Source: Glandiceps talaboti (Eukaryota; Hemichordata; Enteropneusta; Spengelidae). From it: 64,000 nt of DNA. The translations under genes were made by a program, and so were the position numbers. Shown here in pieces: positions 44,501 through 57,245 of the stretch. The notes beneath the pieces were generated by a model, which searched no databases, had not been told where the DNA came from, and saw only the letters and a program-made list of their open reading frames with translations. Position 1 is the first letter of the stretch. The number at the start of each line of letters is the position of its first letter. The stretch lies in the NCBI RefSeq assembly GCF_964340395.1, contig NC_135570.1, forward strand, positions 17,199,322-17,263,321. The letters are read 5' to 3'.

Positions 44501-47478
44501 TGAATATTGGTGACGGGAAATGTTTCCACCATGTACATGTGTATTAATAATCAAAACTACTCGATTTTGCTTGTCTTTAATTACCATTTCTCAAGATTGA
44601 AATATTATAGCCATCTAGTATGCTGCATAAGTTTGGCACTGACAACGTATTCCCAGAAATGACAGTCAGTTCGGAAATATAATGACAGTGTGACACTGGC
44701 GTATTTTTCTTTTAACTTGATGTTGACACGCTATATTTTCGCAACATGCTCTTTAGTTCGTGTACTTTCAATTTTTCAATGTCTTCCATGATGACTTAGG
44801 ATTGTAGATGGTCACAAACGGTAGTATTTTTTTCAGACTAATGCATTGACTTTCATATGAACAACATGGCCACTCCGCAAAGCTTGACCTCCGTAGCAAC
44901 CGTTGCTAGGTTATTTGCATATCTCGCGAGATCTGCCGCGAGACGGAAAATACTTTATTGATTGGGAAACCCGCTAACATTTGCTAACATTTACCGGCTT
45001 TAATACCAGCCTTTAAAAAACAGTGTCTGTTTCGTCTTCTTCTTCGGAAGTTCATTGCCACCTTCTAAATATCGCCACATACTTTATAAATACAACGTGG
45101 AACTGTCTCAAACACGTTAAAAGTTTCATACACTTCGAACAGTAAACTTCACAACAGTGATTAAATGATTACTATATCATAGCAGAAAAAGACCCGTGCG
45201 CTGAATGCGTGAAATGAGTCTGAATGTCTAAGACATTCTGATTAGTCAAGACACAAATAATTAGAGAAATTCAGCCAATCATGTGTTTGCTAACAAAATT
45301 TCATAAAGTAAATGCTGTATGCTACGTCATATGTAGACATGATATCAACATTGACAACAACACATGGCGAGCTAGCTCTGTGTCGCTTGACTTGAACAAG
45401 ATGTCGAGAGTAAAATAGGTAACACAAGATCAGATTCATGTAGGTGAAATTGGATATATCTTTTTATAAATGTTATTATTTACTCCAAATTTCAATTGGT
45501 CATAAGGACCGATAAGTTATTGTAATTCTGAAAAACTGTCGATCCGAACAGAAATCTGTTGGTCTCTGGCCGAAGGACCGGCGTTAATTTCGCACCCTGG
45601 TTTCTGTCCGGCGTCCTGTATTACTTAGTCTAGTTCCTACATTACTGTACTGCAATCGTAGCTGCAATAATTGTAGTGTTTTGCTGCTAACGGTGCGGGT
45701 TAAACACAAAACTTTAAAAGTCGCCAAAACAGATGAAAAAACCCTCAAAACCGCAGCAAAATGTTACAATTATTGCAGCTACTGTAATCGTTACCAATTT
45801 TGCACTGCCTCCATTCACAGTTCCTACACAGTAACGTACATTATGACGTTGCCATTTACATGTACACCTCCACTCAGTCTAGTTCGTATACAGTATTGTT
45901 ACCATTTATACCTCTACTCAGTCTAGTTCCTATACAGTATCGTTATGATGTATACCTTCACTCAGTCTAGTCCATATCATTACCATTTACACCTTCACTC
46001 AGCCTAGTTCCTATACAGTATCATTACCATTTACATTTCCACTCACAGTCTAGCTCCTATACAGCATTGTTACCATTTACACCTCCACTCACAGTGTAGT
46101 TCCTATACAGTATCATTACCATTTACACCTCCACTCACATACAAATGTAGTCTAGTTCCTATACAGTATCATTACCATTTACACCTCCACTCACAGTCTA
46201 GTTCCTATACAGTATCAATACCATTTACACCTCCACTCACAGTCTAGTTCCTATACAGTACCATTACCATTTACATTTCCACTCAGTCTAGCTCCTACAC
46301 AGCATTGTTAACATTTACACCTCCACTCAGTCTAGTTCCTATACAGTATCGTTACCATTAACACCTCCACTCATAGTCTAGTTCCTATACAGTATCGTTA
46401 CCATTTACACCTCCACTCAGTCTAGTTCCTATACAGTATCGTTACCATTTACACCTCCACTCGCAGTCTAGTTCCTATACAGTACCATTACCATTTACAT
46501 TTCCACTCACAGTCTAGCTCCTACACAGCATTGTTAACATTTACACCTCCACTCATAGTCTAGTTCCTATACAGTATCGTTACCATTAACACCTCCACTC
46601 ATAGTCTAGTTCCTATACAGTATCGTTACCATTTACACCTCCACTCATAGTCTAGTTCCTATACAGTATCGTTACCATTTACACCTCCACTCGCAGTCTA
46701 GTTCCTGACTAGTATTAACAACTTAGGGCCTGAAGCCAATACTCCTAGTGACAACAGAATGACAAGAAGTCCAAGCCATGGATAATTTATCAAGGGCTTA
46801 TGTATTAAATCTGTCATATTTGCATCAAGGCAGGAGTAAATTAGTAATATTGAAGAGTATTTCTTATATTTCCTTATAGCATTTGCCAGATGTTGAACAA
46901 CCAACCATAATGGAATTTTACAACGCTTGGAAAACATCCCCTATCAGTGTAAGGAAACGAAAATGGGTAGAAAGCCCAGAGAAAACCAACAAAAAAGTGA
47001 AAGCATCACAGAAAGATGAGACATCAAGTGACAGCAGTTCATCAGATTCAGATGACACTACTCCTACCAAAACAAAAAAACTTATCAAAAAGAAAGGTGA
47101 TAAGAAGAAACCTGCCAGCAGTAAAGTATACCAGGTGAAAAGTAGCCAAATTAAAACACCTTTGAAGAAAGAAGATAGTTCGAGCAATGATAGCAGCGAC
47201 AGCTCTTCTGAACGCGAGGAAGATAAAAAGACAACTAAAAATAAGAAGATTGTGAAAAGAAAGTCACCCTTCCAAAAGTCTAATAAAGTTAGCTCTAGTT
47301 CAGAAAGTGATGAAGATGCCACGAAAGTGATAACACCCAAGAAACACCCCATGACTAAAGTTACCAAGAAGAAAGCAAGTTCATCATCTAGTGAATCAAG
47401 TTCAGAGGATGAGAAACCTGCAAAAAGTGCAAAACAACCACAAGTCCAAAAGAAAGCTGCAACAACATCATCTTCATC

Positions 47479-47553
<75 letters not shown>

Positions 47554-50500
47554 TTCATCTTCCTCTAGTGATAATGATAGTAGTTCTGATGAGGATAGTC
47601 AACCAAAGAAGGAAGTCAAAAAAATCGTCAACTCTAGAAAGAAGTCTGATGATACTAAGTCACCAGCCAAGACAGAGATTAAATTAGTGAAATCTGTCAA
47701 GACATCAAAGAAAAATGACTTGGGTTCAAGTTCAAGTTCAAGTTCTAGTTCAGAAAGTGAAGGTGAAAGAAGTAAATCAAAGCAAGGAGTTGTAAAACCA
47801 GCCAAACAAAATGTTGCAAAGAAAAATGAAAGCATTTCAAGTGAAGATAGCAGTGAAGATGATAGGCCTATAGTAAAGAAAGAAACATCAAAAGTTGCTG
47901 TAAAAACATCCTTAAAGAAAACCAATGAGTCATCATCAAGTGATGATAGTAGTTCTGACAGTGACAGTGACAGTGATAGTGATAGTGAAGATGACAGCCC
48001 AGTGACAAAAACTCCAACACCAAAAGCTTCAAAGGTAGGTGTAAGAGCATCTCAAAAGAAAAGAAAAAGGGAGTCTAGTTCAAGTGATGGTAGCAGTTCT
48101 TCTGAGGATGAAGAATCTAATCAGAAACCAGCAATGAAAAAAACAAATGTAGTGCCCAAGAAAAAAGCTGTTGCATCTCACAAGAAGGTGAACAAGGATA
48201 CGAGTTCAAGTGATAGTAGCAGTTCTTCTGAGGATGAAGAATCTAATCAGAAACCAGCAATGAAAAAAACAAATGTAGTGCCCAAGAAAAAAGCTGTTGC
48301 ATCTCACAAGAAGGTGAAAAAGGATACGAGTTCAAGTGATAGTAGCAGTTCTTCTGAGAATGAAGAATCTAATCAGAAACCAGCAATGAAAAAAACAAAT
48401 GTAGTGCCCAAGAAAAAAGCTGTTGCATCTCACAAGAAGGTGAAAAAGGATACAAGTTCAAGTGATAGTAGCAGTTCTTCTGAGGATGAAAAAGCTGTTA
48501 AAACAAAAATATCTAATGTAGTTTCACAGAAAAACTCCAAATCAAAACAAGCATCCTCAAGTTCATCTGACACAGACAGTAGTTCAGATTCTGATAGTTC
48601 TGATGATGAACAGAATACAAAGAGAAAGGTTCAGCAAACAAAATCTACCAAACAGACAAAACTGAAGAGTATTGGTAAATGTGACTCAAGCTCTGATAGT
48701 GACTCTGAGGATGAAAAGGAACCAAAAATATCAGTCAAGAACATATTGAAAAAAGACAGTTCTTCATCAAGCTCAGACTCCAGTTCAGACTCGGAAACCG
48801 AGAAGAAGAAGAAAACAAAAGCAGGAGTGGTTAAGAACACACAGAAGCAAAAAGTGGATAGCTCATCTAGTTCATCATCATCATCAGATTCTTCAAGCAG
48901 TGAAGATGACAATGACAAGAAAACACCCACAGTAACCAAGGCAACAAATGTAGTCAATGGTTCTAAGGTAAGCTTTGTCAAAGTTATATCTTGGATGACT
49001 TTGGAATGACATTAAATTTTATATCTTGGATGACTTTGGAATGACATTAAATGTTATATCTTGGATAACTTTGGAATGACATTACATTTTATATCTTGGA
49101 TGACTTTGGAATGACATTAAATGTTATATCTTGGATAACTTTGGAATGACATTAAATGTTATATCTTGGATGACTTTGGAATGACATTAAATGTTATATC
49201 TTGGATAACTTTGGAATGACATTAAATGTTATATCTTGGATGACTTTGGAATGACATTAAATGTTATATCTTGGATGACTTTGGAATGACATTAAATGTT
49301 ATATCTTGGATAACTTTGGAATGACATTAAATTTTATATCTTGGATAACTTTGGAATGACATTAAATGTTATATCTTGGATAACTTTGGAATGACATTAA
49401 ATGTTATATCTTGGATAACTTTGGAATGACATTAAATGTTATATCTTGGATAACTTTGGAATGACATTAAATTTTATATCTTGGATAACTTTGGAATGAC
49501 ATTAAATGTTATATCTTGGATGACTTTGGAATGACATTAAATGTTATATCTTGGATAACTTTGGAATGACATTAAATGTTATATCTTGGATGACTTTGGA
49601 ATGACATTAAATTTTATATCTTGGATAACTTTGGAATGACATTAAATGTTATATCTTGGATGACTTTGGAATGACATTAAATGTTATATCTTGGATGACT
49701 TTGGAATGACATTAAATGTTATATCTTGGATGACTTTGGAATGACATTAAATGTTATATCTTGGATAACTTTGGAATGACATTAAATTTTATATCTTGGA
49801 TAACTTTGGAATGACATTAAATGTTATATCTTGGATAACTTTGGAATGACATTAAATTTTATATCTTGGATAACTTTGGAATGACATTAAATGTTATATC
49901 TTGGATGACTTTGGAATGACATTAAATGTTATATCTTGGATAACTTTGGAATGACATTAAATGTTCGGATGTGAAAAGGTTCACAGAAGTTGTTTCCTCT
50001 TTCTGGTTATTCTAGTGTGTTCATGAGTACCAGTGAGCTGTATAATTTGGTATTAAGTAGAAATACATAGAATAAGTGCAATATCATATTGTCCCTTCCC
50101 TTGAGCTTGTACATTGTCTACAACTTCACACAGACACTTGTACATTGACTATGACTACACACAGACACTTGTACATTGACTATGACTACACACAGACACT
50201 TGTACATTGACTACAACTACACACAGGCACTTGTACATTGACTACGACTTCACACAGACACTTGTACATTGACTGTGACTACAGACAGACACTTGTACAT
50301 TGACTACAACTACACACAGGCACTTGTACATTGACTACGACTTCACACAGACACTTGTACATTGACAACGACTTCACACAGACACTTGTACATTGACTCA
50401 CTTCACACAGACACTTGTACATTGACTGTGACTGCACACAGACACTTGTACATTGACTGTGACTACACACAGACACTTGTACATTGACAATGACTACACA

Positions 50501-53500
50501 CAGACACTTGTACATTGACTATGACTACACAGACACTTGTACATTGACTACAACTACACACAGGCACTTGTACATTGACTATGACTACACACAGACACTT
50601 GTACATTGACTGTGACTACAGACAGACACTTGTACATTGACTACAACTACACACAGGCACTTGTACATTGACTATGACTACACACAGACACTTGTACATT
50701 GACTGTGACTACAGTCAGACACTTGTACATTGACTATGACTACAGACAGACACTTGTACATTGACTACAACTACACACAGACACTTGTACATTGACTACG
50801 ACTACACACAGACACTTGTACATTGACTATGACTACACACAGACACTTGTACATTGACTGTGACTACACACAGACACTTGTACATTGACTGTGACTACAG
50901 ACAGACACTTGTACATTGACTATGACTACACACAGACACTTGTACATTGACTGTGACTACACACAGACACTTGTACATTGACCATGACTACAGACAGACA
51001 CTTGTACATTGACCATGACTACACACAGACACTTGTACATTGACCATGACTACAGACAGACACTTGTACATTGACTGTGACTACAGACAGACACTTGTAC
51101 ATTGACTACAACTACACACAGACACTTGTACATTGACTGTGACTGCACACAGACACTTGTACATTGACCATGACTACAGACAGACACTTGTACATTGACT
51201 GTGACTACACACAGACACTTGTACATTGACTACGACTTCACACAGACACTTGTACATTGACTATGTAACGACTACAGTCAGACACTTGTACATTGACTAT
51301 GACTACAGACAGACACTTGTACATTGACTACAACTACACACAGACACTTGTACATTGACTGTGACTACACACAGACACTTGTACATTGACTGTGACTACA
51401 GACACTTGTACATTGACTGTGACTACACACAGACACTTGTACATTGACTGTGACTACACACAGACACTTGTACATTGACTGTGACTACAGTCAGACACTT
51501 GTACATTGACTATGACTACAGACAGACACTTGTACATTGACTACAACTACACAGACATTTGTACATTGACTGTGACTACAGACAGACACTTGTACATTGA
51601 CTATGACTACAGACAGACACTTGTACATTGACTACAACTACACACAGACACTTGTACATTGACCATGACTACAGACAGACACTTGTACATTGACTACGAC
51701 TTCACACAGACACTTGTACATTGACTATGTAACGACTACAGTCAGACACTTGTACATTGACTATGACTACAGACAGACACTTGTACATTGACTGTGACTG
51801 CACACAGACACTTGTACATTGACTACGACTTCACACAGACACTTGTACATTGACTGTGACTGCACACAGACACTTGTACATTGACTACGACTGCACACAG
51901 ACACTTGTACATTGACTATGACTACAGACAGACACTTGTACATTGACTACGACTACACACAGGCACATTAGCAGGTTGCTACCCTTGAAAGACCCTGACT
52001 ATAAAGGTCATGTAGAACTGAAGGATTAAGTTCCATGTTAATGGTACTTACATTTTGTATGCATCACAAGTCAAGTGCTGATTTACCACCACTTGTTAAT
52101 TAAAAGCACTGCTCCGTAAGGTTTTTCCGTCTGACTGGTTTCCCTCACACATGTACTTTTCATGTATATGAAGTTGAACTTTGGGATGTGGTGGTGTTTG
52201 ACTTTGTGTATGTGTTGATCTTCATTTAACTGGAACCCATTGTCTGATTTGTATCTTTGTAACCATTCTGTGGTACACCATTCTGTGGTCCAGCTACAAA
52301 CACCAGTCAGATGTGAAAATGTTCATCATATCTACATCGGCTATATTTCTGAGGTCTGCCGACCAACTTCCAACTTTTCCGCTGTCGATCAACTCAAACA
52401 TTTCATGTCCGACTTCTATCATTCTTCTCTTCCTTTCCCTCTGAAAATCATATTTTTCCAATGTTTCCAGGTCAAAATTGATGGTATTTTTTGCGAGTTC
52501 AAGTAGATCGGCTTTTCTCATTTTCAATGAGGTAATTTTCCCCTCCTTTAAGAATGCACAGAGTTCTCACATGCACAGCTTAGTCACAGCTTCGTGCATT
52601 GCCATACTATCAGCGGCCATGGCTACGCGTACCTGCTAAAAGACTGGAAGTTCGATAACCGGAATATGCCGTATTAGTTATGACTAAGATTTGAGTTTAC
52701 TTATAGTTTAGCTGCCTATAATACGTTGTATGTCATTTGTTTCATTTTCACTAGACCTCTACTGGAAGTGATGATGAGAGTGACAATGCAATGAAGTTCA
52801 CAACACCTCAAGGCAGAACTGATGTAAAGACTCCGTCAACCTTCCCACAATCTCAAAGACAGATGGTGTGTGTTTTATTTCTGTTGTTACATATATTGAC
52901 TGGCCATGAAGACAAGACAAAACCCCATGTACTTACCAATACTATTAGTGTTTTGGTGAATAAGGCCTGTCATGTTTTGTGAGCCATTCACTTTACTTTT
53001 CTTTTCCATGTATTATGTTCATACCTTTGTACATTTCAATATTACTGTATCTTACACCAGTGTACAATGTAGTCAGTCCTGGAAAACAAGAAGAAAATAG
53101 TGTTATTTTTAACACAACTGAACTAAGGTCCAGTAGTGCTATTGAGATAGTGAAATGTGTATTGAGAAGTTTTCTATACAAAAAGGCAAGTTAGCCTTTG
53201 GCGCTATAGTCTAGATATTGTTACGATTAACACCTCCCCTCACAAATGGTTTAGTTAGAGACATGTTGGCATCGAGACTATTGACGCTATGTTGTCTATG
53301 TTTTCCAAGAAGTAATTGGCACTAAAAATTCTGTTCAATTATAAATTTGATTAACTGGCTGAACTCCTACACACCGACAGTTATGCTTGCATCCTGAAGA
53401 AGGCTTGTTGTGTGGACCTGAAACTTAAATAATAAAGATCTTAACAGTTCAAGTCCTGTCTTGTTTACTTACAAACCCATTTTCATTCCTTGAGATTTGC

Positions 53501-55245
53501 TTATACCCCGGCTTGTACTAAGCACCATTATTTTTTACCTCTCGTAAGGGTACGGGAGGTATTAAAAGGGGGATGTCTGTCTGTGTGTATGTGTGTGTCT
53601 GTCTGTCTGTCTGTGTCACCATTTTCTTAAAAACGGCTAGCTCAATTATAGTGAAATTTAGTACCTATATGTTAGGGGTAATGGCTAGACCTGATTAGTT
53701 TTTGAGCGAGATCTGTTCATGTTAATTAAGGAAATTTGCATATCAATGAAATCAACTAATTAAGCAATATCTTAACTTCAATTTCAATATAATTTAGTAT
53801 ATTCGTTAAACATAACATACATTTGTCCTATAAAATTTGTTGATATACCTTACAGCGTTAATGAATAATTTGCATTATTTAATTATTTTTGGGAATCGGC
53901 TATATCTTAAGAATGCATACTTCAAATTCAATATAATTTAGTACATACGTTAATCATGAGAAAACACATATGTTCTATAAAGTTTGTTGATGTACCTTAC
54001 AGTGTTAATGAATAATTTGCATAATTAATGATTTTCGGTAATTAGGCTGTATCTTAAGAATACATACTTCAATTTCAATATAATTCAGTACATACGTTAA
54101 ACATAACAGAGTTCATATCTCCTATAAAAGTTGTTGATTTTGCTTAAAGATTTAGTGAATAATTTACATAATTATTTTCGGTAATTAAGCTATATCTTAA
54201 GACTTAATATATAGCTTAGTTTTCATGAAATATTTGCATAATTAATGATTTTAGGTACTAGGCTGTACCTTAAAAATGCAAACTTCAAATTTTGTATAAT
54301 ATGGTACATATATCAACCATAATAATACGCACCTGTCCTATGAAGTTTATTGCAACATTTACCTTTAATGAGTATTTTGAATAATGAACGATATTCAATA
54401 ATTAAGCAGTATCATGCACTCTTCAAATTCCATATAATTCGGCACATACATTAACCTAAGAAAGCACGCTTGTTCAAAAAAGCCTGTTGCCATAATTTTT
54501 TTAGTTTAATGAGTTATTTGCATAATGTGATTCCCTTATGGGAGGCATTCAGTTTAAATCTGGTGTAGTTTGGCAGCACCTTGCTTTATAACAAAACAAC
54601 ATTTTCAAGTTTTAGATTGAAACTGGTAAATTGATTCAATATCTATAGTGAACTTTTTACTAGTGTATCATTTGCAAATAAGAATACTTGTGTTTATTTT
54701 CAGAACAAGGCACTTAAGACTCCATATCGTAGAGTCCGTGAAGAAGAAGTGACTGTGGATCCAAGATTACAAGATAATTCTTTTGAAGCTAAGGTAAAAG
54801 ATGATATTTTGAGATTCAATCTAACTAAGATAAAAGATGATACTGTGAGATTCAATCTAAGATAAAAGATGATACTGTGAGATTCAATCTAAGATAAAAG
54901 ATGATACTGTGAGATTCAATCTAAGATAAAAGATGATACTGTGAGATTCAATCTAAGATAAAAGATGATACTGTGAGATTCAATCTAAGATAAAAGATGA
55001 TACTGTGAGATTCAGTTAATTTTATGTGTTAAGTTCATTTCAGATTGATGTCATATTAAAGCTTTATTGTATGTTTAATTCAACAGAGAGGTTCTTTTGG
55101 CTCCTGGGGGGACAAGGCAAATAAAGATTTAAAATTTACCAAAGGAAAATCTTTCCGTCATGAGAAGACTAAGAAGAAACGTGGAAGTTATCGTGGCGGC
55201 GTTATCAGTACAGCTGTCAATTCTTTTAAATTTGACAGTGATTAA
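41481..55245 (+). CDS. NOLC1: NOLC1 / Nopp140 nucleolar phosphoprotein, 5 coding exons, 850 aa
   Basis: Nucleolar and Cajal-body chaperone of H/ACA and C/D snoRNPs, heavily CK2-phosphorylated (family knowledge). Exons: 41481-41585, 46880-48967, 52755-52865, 54704-54793, 55087-55245; all junctions GT-AG and phase 0. Residues 7-35 are a LisH motif ([20 protein letters not shown]). The central exon encodes alternating Lys/Pro/Ala-basic and Ser/Asp/Glu-acidic blocks, including a 34-Ser run and a 42-aa segment repeated three times. The C-terminus (about 755-850) is the SRP40_C domain: [51 protein letters not shown] and NSFKFDSD, nearly the human end. Longer than human (699 aa) because of repeat growth. 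Introns 1, 2 and 4 carry minisatellites. Confidence 0.96.
41586..44083 (+). other. NOLC1 intron 1, left part
   Basis: Mostly single-copy. Contains poly-C tracts (about 41957-41970 and 42791-42812) and family X copy 2 in reverse (43120-43310). An acidic minus-strand open stretch at 42377-42631 ([20 protein letters not shown]) has no ATG and no recognised family. Confidence 0.5.
43120..43310 (-). repeat. Dispersed repeat family X, copy 2 (inverted)
   Basis: Reverse complement carries GGCCATGATAAAA, TTAACTAATAAAGAAGGCAG and AAAATATCTTCAGTACGATA, matching 62940-63210 closely and 35690-35960 less so. Confidence 0.65.
44084..44292. repeat. Foldback palindrome, two arms of about 100 bp
   Basis: Left arm 44084-44186 and right arm 44187-44292 are imperfect reverse complements with almost no loop. 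Each arm itself holds two direct copies of TAGTTCCTGACGATCATATT CCGATTTTACTCT-like sequence. Resembles a foldback or MITE-type element; no ORF. Confidence 0.85.
44293..45811. other. NOLC1 intron 1, middle part
   Basis: No exon or element recognised. Short CpG-containing stretch near 44920-44945 (TCTCGCGAGATC) is palindromic. Confidence 0.45.
45812..46715. repeat. 43-47-bp minisatellite, about 20 units
   Basis: Unit: AGTCTAGTTCCTATACAGTA, then TCGTTACCATTTACACCTCC, then ACTCAC. Junction variants are ACTCAGTC, ACTCACAGTC and ACTCATAGTC; one unit has an insert ACATACAAATGT. NOLC1 intron 1, ending about 165 bp before exon 2. Confidence 0.96.
46880..48967 (+). CDS. NOLC1: NOLC1 exon 2 (central acidic/basic repeats)
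   Basis: 2088 bp, 696 codons, one uninterrupted frame. Acceptor TTTCCTTATAG, donor TCTAAG|GTAAGC. Starts [20 protein letters not shown], the end of the LisH dimer region, then Ser/Asp/Glu clusters in CK2 context ([14 protein letters not shown]) between Lys-rich linkers. Confidence 0.97.
47468..47569 (+). repeat. NOLC1: Coding (TCA)n tract: 34 consecutive Ser codons
   Basis: TCA/TCT/TCC/AGT codons, mostly pure TCA, in frame in NOLC1 exon 2. Likely length-variable. Confidence 0.97.
48104..48481 (+). repeat. NOLC1: Coding 126-bp tandem repeat, 3 units
   Basis: [20 protein letters not shown], then [20 protein letters not shown] and SS: 42 aa repeated three times with only a few base changes, so it was duplicated recently while staying in frame. 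Confidence 0.96.
48981..49963 (+). repeat. 35-bp minisatellite, about 28 units, next to a splice donor
   Basis: Unit: GTTATATCTTGGATAACTTT followed by GGAATGACATTAAAT; GATAAC/GATGAC and AAATG/AAATT variants. It starts 13 bp into NOLC1 intron 2. Confidence 0.98.
50105..51966 (+). repeat. 31-bp minisatellite, about 60 units
   Basis: Unit: CACTTGTACATTGACTATGA followed by CTACACACAGA. Dinucleotide after GACT varies among AT, GT, AC and CA; ACACACAG/ACAGACAG/ACAGTCAG alternate; two units have an inserted GTAAC. NOLC1 intron 2. Confidence 0.98.
51967..52293. other. NOLC1 intron 2, single-copy part
   Basis: Nothing recognised before the SAP-like ORF remnant. Confidence 0.45.
52294..52620 (-). pseudogene. 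Broken SAP-like ORF, antisense in NOLC1 intron 2
   Basis: One minus-strand frame from ATG 52620 to the stop near 52294, broken by a single TGA at 52569-52567. Before the stop: [17 protein letters not shown]. After it: [20 protein letters not shown] then LLELAKN, which resembles a SAP helix-extended-helix motif (E-L-x-x-x-L-K-x-x-G...K-A-D-L-L). Then an E/R-rich segment ([17 protein letters not shown]). Function and origin unknown; a fragment of a mobile or multicopy gene is likely. The SAP call rests on pattern only. Confidence 0.5.
52755..52865 (+). CDS. NOLC1: NOLC1 exon 3
   Basis: 111 bp, phase 0/0. Acceptor CATTTTCACTAG, donor [32 protein letters not shown] then [12 protein letters not shown]; human has LQTPNTFPKRKKG at this place. 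Confidence 0.92.
53380..53462 (+). mobile_element. Possible Penelope-like element end
   Basis: CATCCTGAAGAAGGCTTGTT followed by GTGTGGACCTGAAAC and AATAAAG resembles the CCTGAAGAAG...GAAACG...AATAAAG signature common at ends of Penelope-like and some LINE elements. Short, tentative. Confidence 0.35.
53532..54564 (-). mobile_element. Pearl/HINE-like element, copy D (longest)
   Basis: Reverse orientation: right hairpin (ACCTCTCGTAAGGGTACGGG AGGT), GTCTGTCTGT tract, five or more core repeats with TGAATAATTTGCATAATTAA, and the left end GCATTCAGTTTAAATCTGGT. NOLC1 intron 3. Confidence 0.87.
54704..54793 (+). CDS. NOLC1: NOLC1 exon 4 (SRP40_C start)
   Basis: 90 bp, phase 0/0. Acceptor TTTATTTTCAG, donor [32 protein letters not shown] then [10 protein letters not shown]; human FRRVREEEIEVDSRVADNSFDAK. 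Confidence 0.97.
54794..55016 (+). repeat. 32-bp tandem repeat, about 7 units, seeded at a splice donor
   Basis: Unit: GATAAAAGATGATACTGTGA followed by GATTCAATCTAA. The first unit is the intron start itself, (AAG)GTAAAAGATGATATTTTG; later units have GATAAAAGATGAT, i.e. the donor GT changed to AT. Confidence 0.95.
55087..55245 (+). CDS. NOLC1: NOLC1 exon 5 (SRP40_C end, stop)
   Basis: 159 bp with TAA. Acceptor [53 protein letters not shown] and [12 protein letters not shown]; almost the human C-terminus. Confidence 0.97.
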   Translation, partial: RGSFGSWGDKANKDLKFTKGKSFRHEKTKKKRGSYRGGVISTAVNSFKFDSD

Positions 55246-57110
55246 TACACCTTGTGTAGTATTTGTACATTTAGGCAATTCTTACCCTGTTCTCCTTATT
55301 GAATAGAGGTTATTTTAACTTTGATAGTGGTCATGATTAGCTGATACAAAAAACTGTGCTAACACAAGGCCATTACCTGTAGAGATTTTGGTTCTTTTTC
55401 TAGATTTAAATTCTGTAACCTATAGACAATATGAACATAAAACAATGAACAAATATCTGAGTACATGTATGGGCATGTAGTTGTTAATGTACAGATAGAC
55501 TAAATCACACAGATGAAAATAGTATTTGAGAAGTATTGGCCAGTTTTCTGTGAATTTTGGGTTGTCTCTTGACTGCCAAGATAGTTAATTATTATGTGTG
55601 TGTGTTAGCAAGTTGTAGACTTATGTTTATGCATACAAAGACACAGCAATTGTTTAGAAGTAAATGTGAATTGACACAGAGTTGGAGGACTGGTCAGTTA
55701 TGCTCAGTTTTTTTATTTATTTGAATAATATTTCAATAAGTGAGTTTGTAGCTCTGCTGTCAGCGACAGCTGAAAGGATCTTAAGGGTTAAGTTGATTCT
55801 ACCATAAATTGTGACAACCATAGTGAGCAATTTGTAGTACTCACAGAATGAGGAAATTTTCTTTTGAAGCTACTATGCTTATTCTTAAAGCTACTCTAGC
55901 TGCAACTGGGATTTTTTTTTTGATCAAGTAACCAAATATATATTGACTAAAACTTTGTCAATTATGTGTTAAAAGACATTGTATCTGTAAAATAGTGGTC
56001 AATATTATCCATAGGTAGTGTAAAATAAAATCTTGGTTATGAGTGTGTAGCTAAGTTTAAAACTGCACGCTATCTTGTAACTGTAGTATCGTATCTATTC
56101 ACTGTAAAGACATTGATTAAACATTGTGGTCCATTAGTATTGCAATAACAGGTTTCAATTGTGATCACCATTGAGGGCACTGATTTTTGGGTACGGACCC
56201 AAAAATAATTTATCAAGTATGTACATACAAAAAACATGTTCATCCATAGGTGATTCAATACTATACAGGGTGTGCGATATCACATATAAGTCATTGTATC
56301 TAACAAAACATTTTCAAAAAATATGTGAAGTTGCAACTAGTAGTAGTAGAGTTTTAGTTGTGCTGTAGCATAGTTGAACTGGTTCTAGAAAATTCTCAAC
56401 TAATACAACATTTGAGGTTCACCTTGTCTATCTTTTGTAGCATTTATGGACAGAAATAAAAATAGCACAGCTATTTCGACTGCTTCTAGGTTGACTGTTT
56501 ATATGACATAATAGTCTTACAAAGTATTAAAATCCCAAATATATTGAATTATCCATCAGCTTTTAGTGTTGGGACAAACACAGAGTTTAGTTTTCACACA
56601 TCAAGTGAGTATAAGCTGAGTTTATAGGTTTTTTTGGAAGGTAATTTTTGCCGAATGTTATAATGTACTTGTATTATTGTACTTATTGAAGGCATATTTA
56701 TTTGTCCTGTTTTGACCAACTTGAAATATCTAGCAGATAGAATCCCTGCTGACAGAATAACTTGAACTATTTAGCAGACAGAATAACTTGAACTATTTAG
56801 CAGATAGAATCAATGAAATACATTGTCAGTACAGAAAGAAAAGTTCATTCTAATCTTGGAATCCTTGCAGAATATTGAATAGATATGCATGATTAATGCT
56901 TGTTATTCATGGAATCTGTTACTTCATGAACTACCTTATATGTAGCGTGGTTTGAAGACTTTATTTCATTTCCTTGGTCTGTGATATAATTCTGACAACA
57001 CAAACAGAAACTATAAATGCCTTTCCAAAATTGTATCCCTAGAAAATAAATTTGTTCAATCTAACATACAGCTATGGCAATTTTAGCATTACTAGACTGA
57101 GTAGGTATGG
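55246..57110 (+). other. Presumed NOLC1 3' UTR and flank
   Basis: Single-copy AT-rich sequence. AATAAA hexamers occur near 56454 and 57044, and no clear one closer to the stop. Which is used cannot be told. No other gene recognised. Confidence 0.4.
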
Positions 57111-57116
57111 GTATTG

Positions 57117-57245
57117 TAAATATGTGTGTGTATGTGTGTGTGTATGTGTGTGTGTGTGTGTCTGTGTGTGTGTGTGTCTGTGTGTCTGTGTGTCTGTGTC
57201 TGTGTCTGTGTCTGTGTCTGTGTCTGTGTCTGTATCTGTATGTGT
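57117..57245 (+). repeat. (TG)n / (CTGTGT)n compound microsatellite
   Basis: TGTGTG with scattered A, turning into CTGTGT hexamers to the right. Confidence 0.97.
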
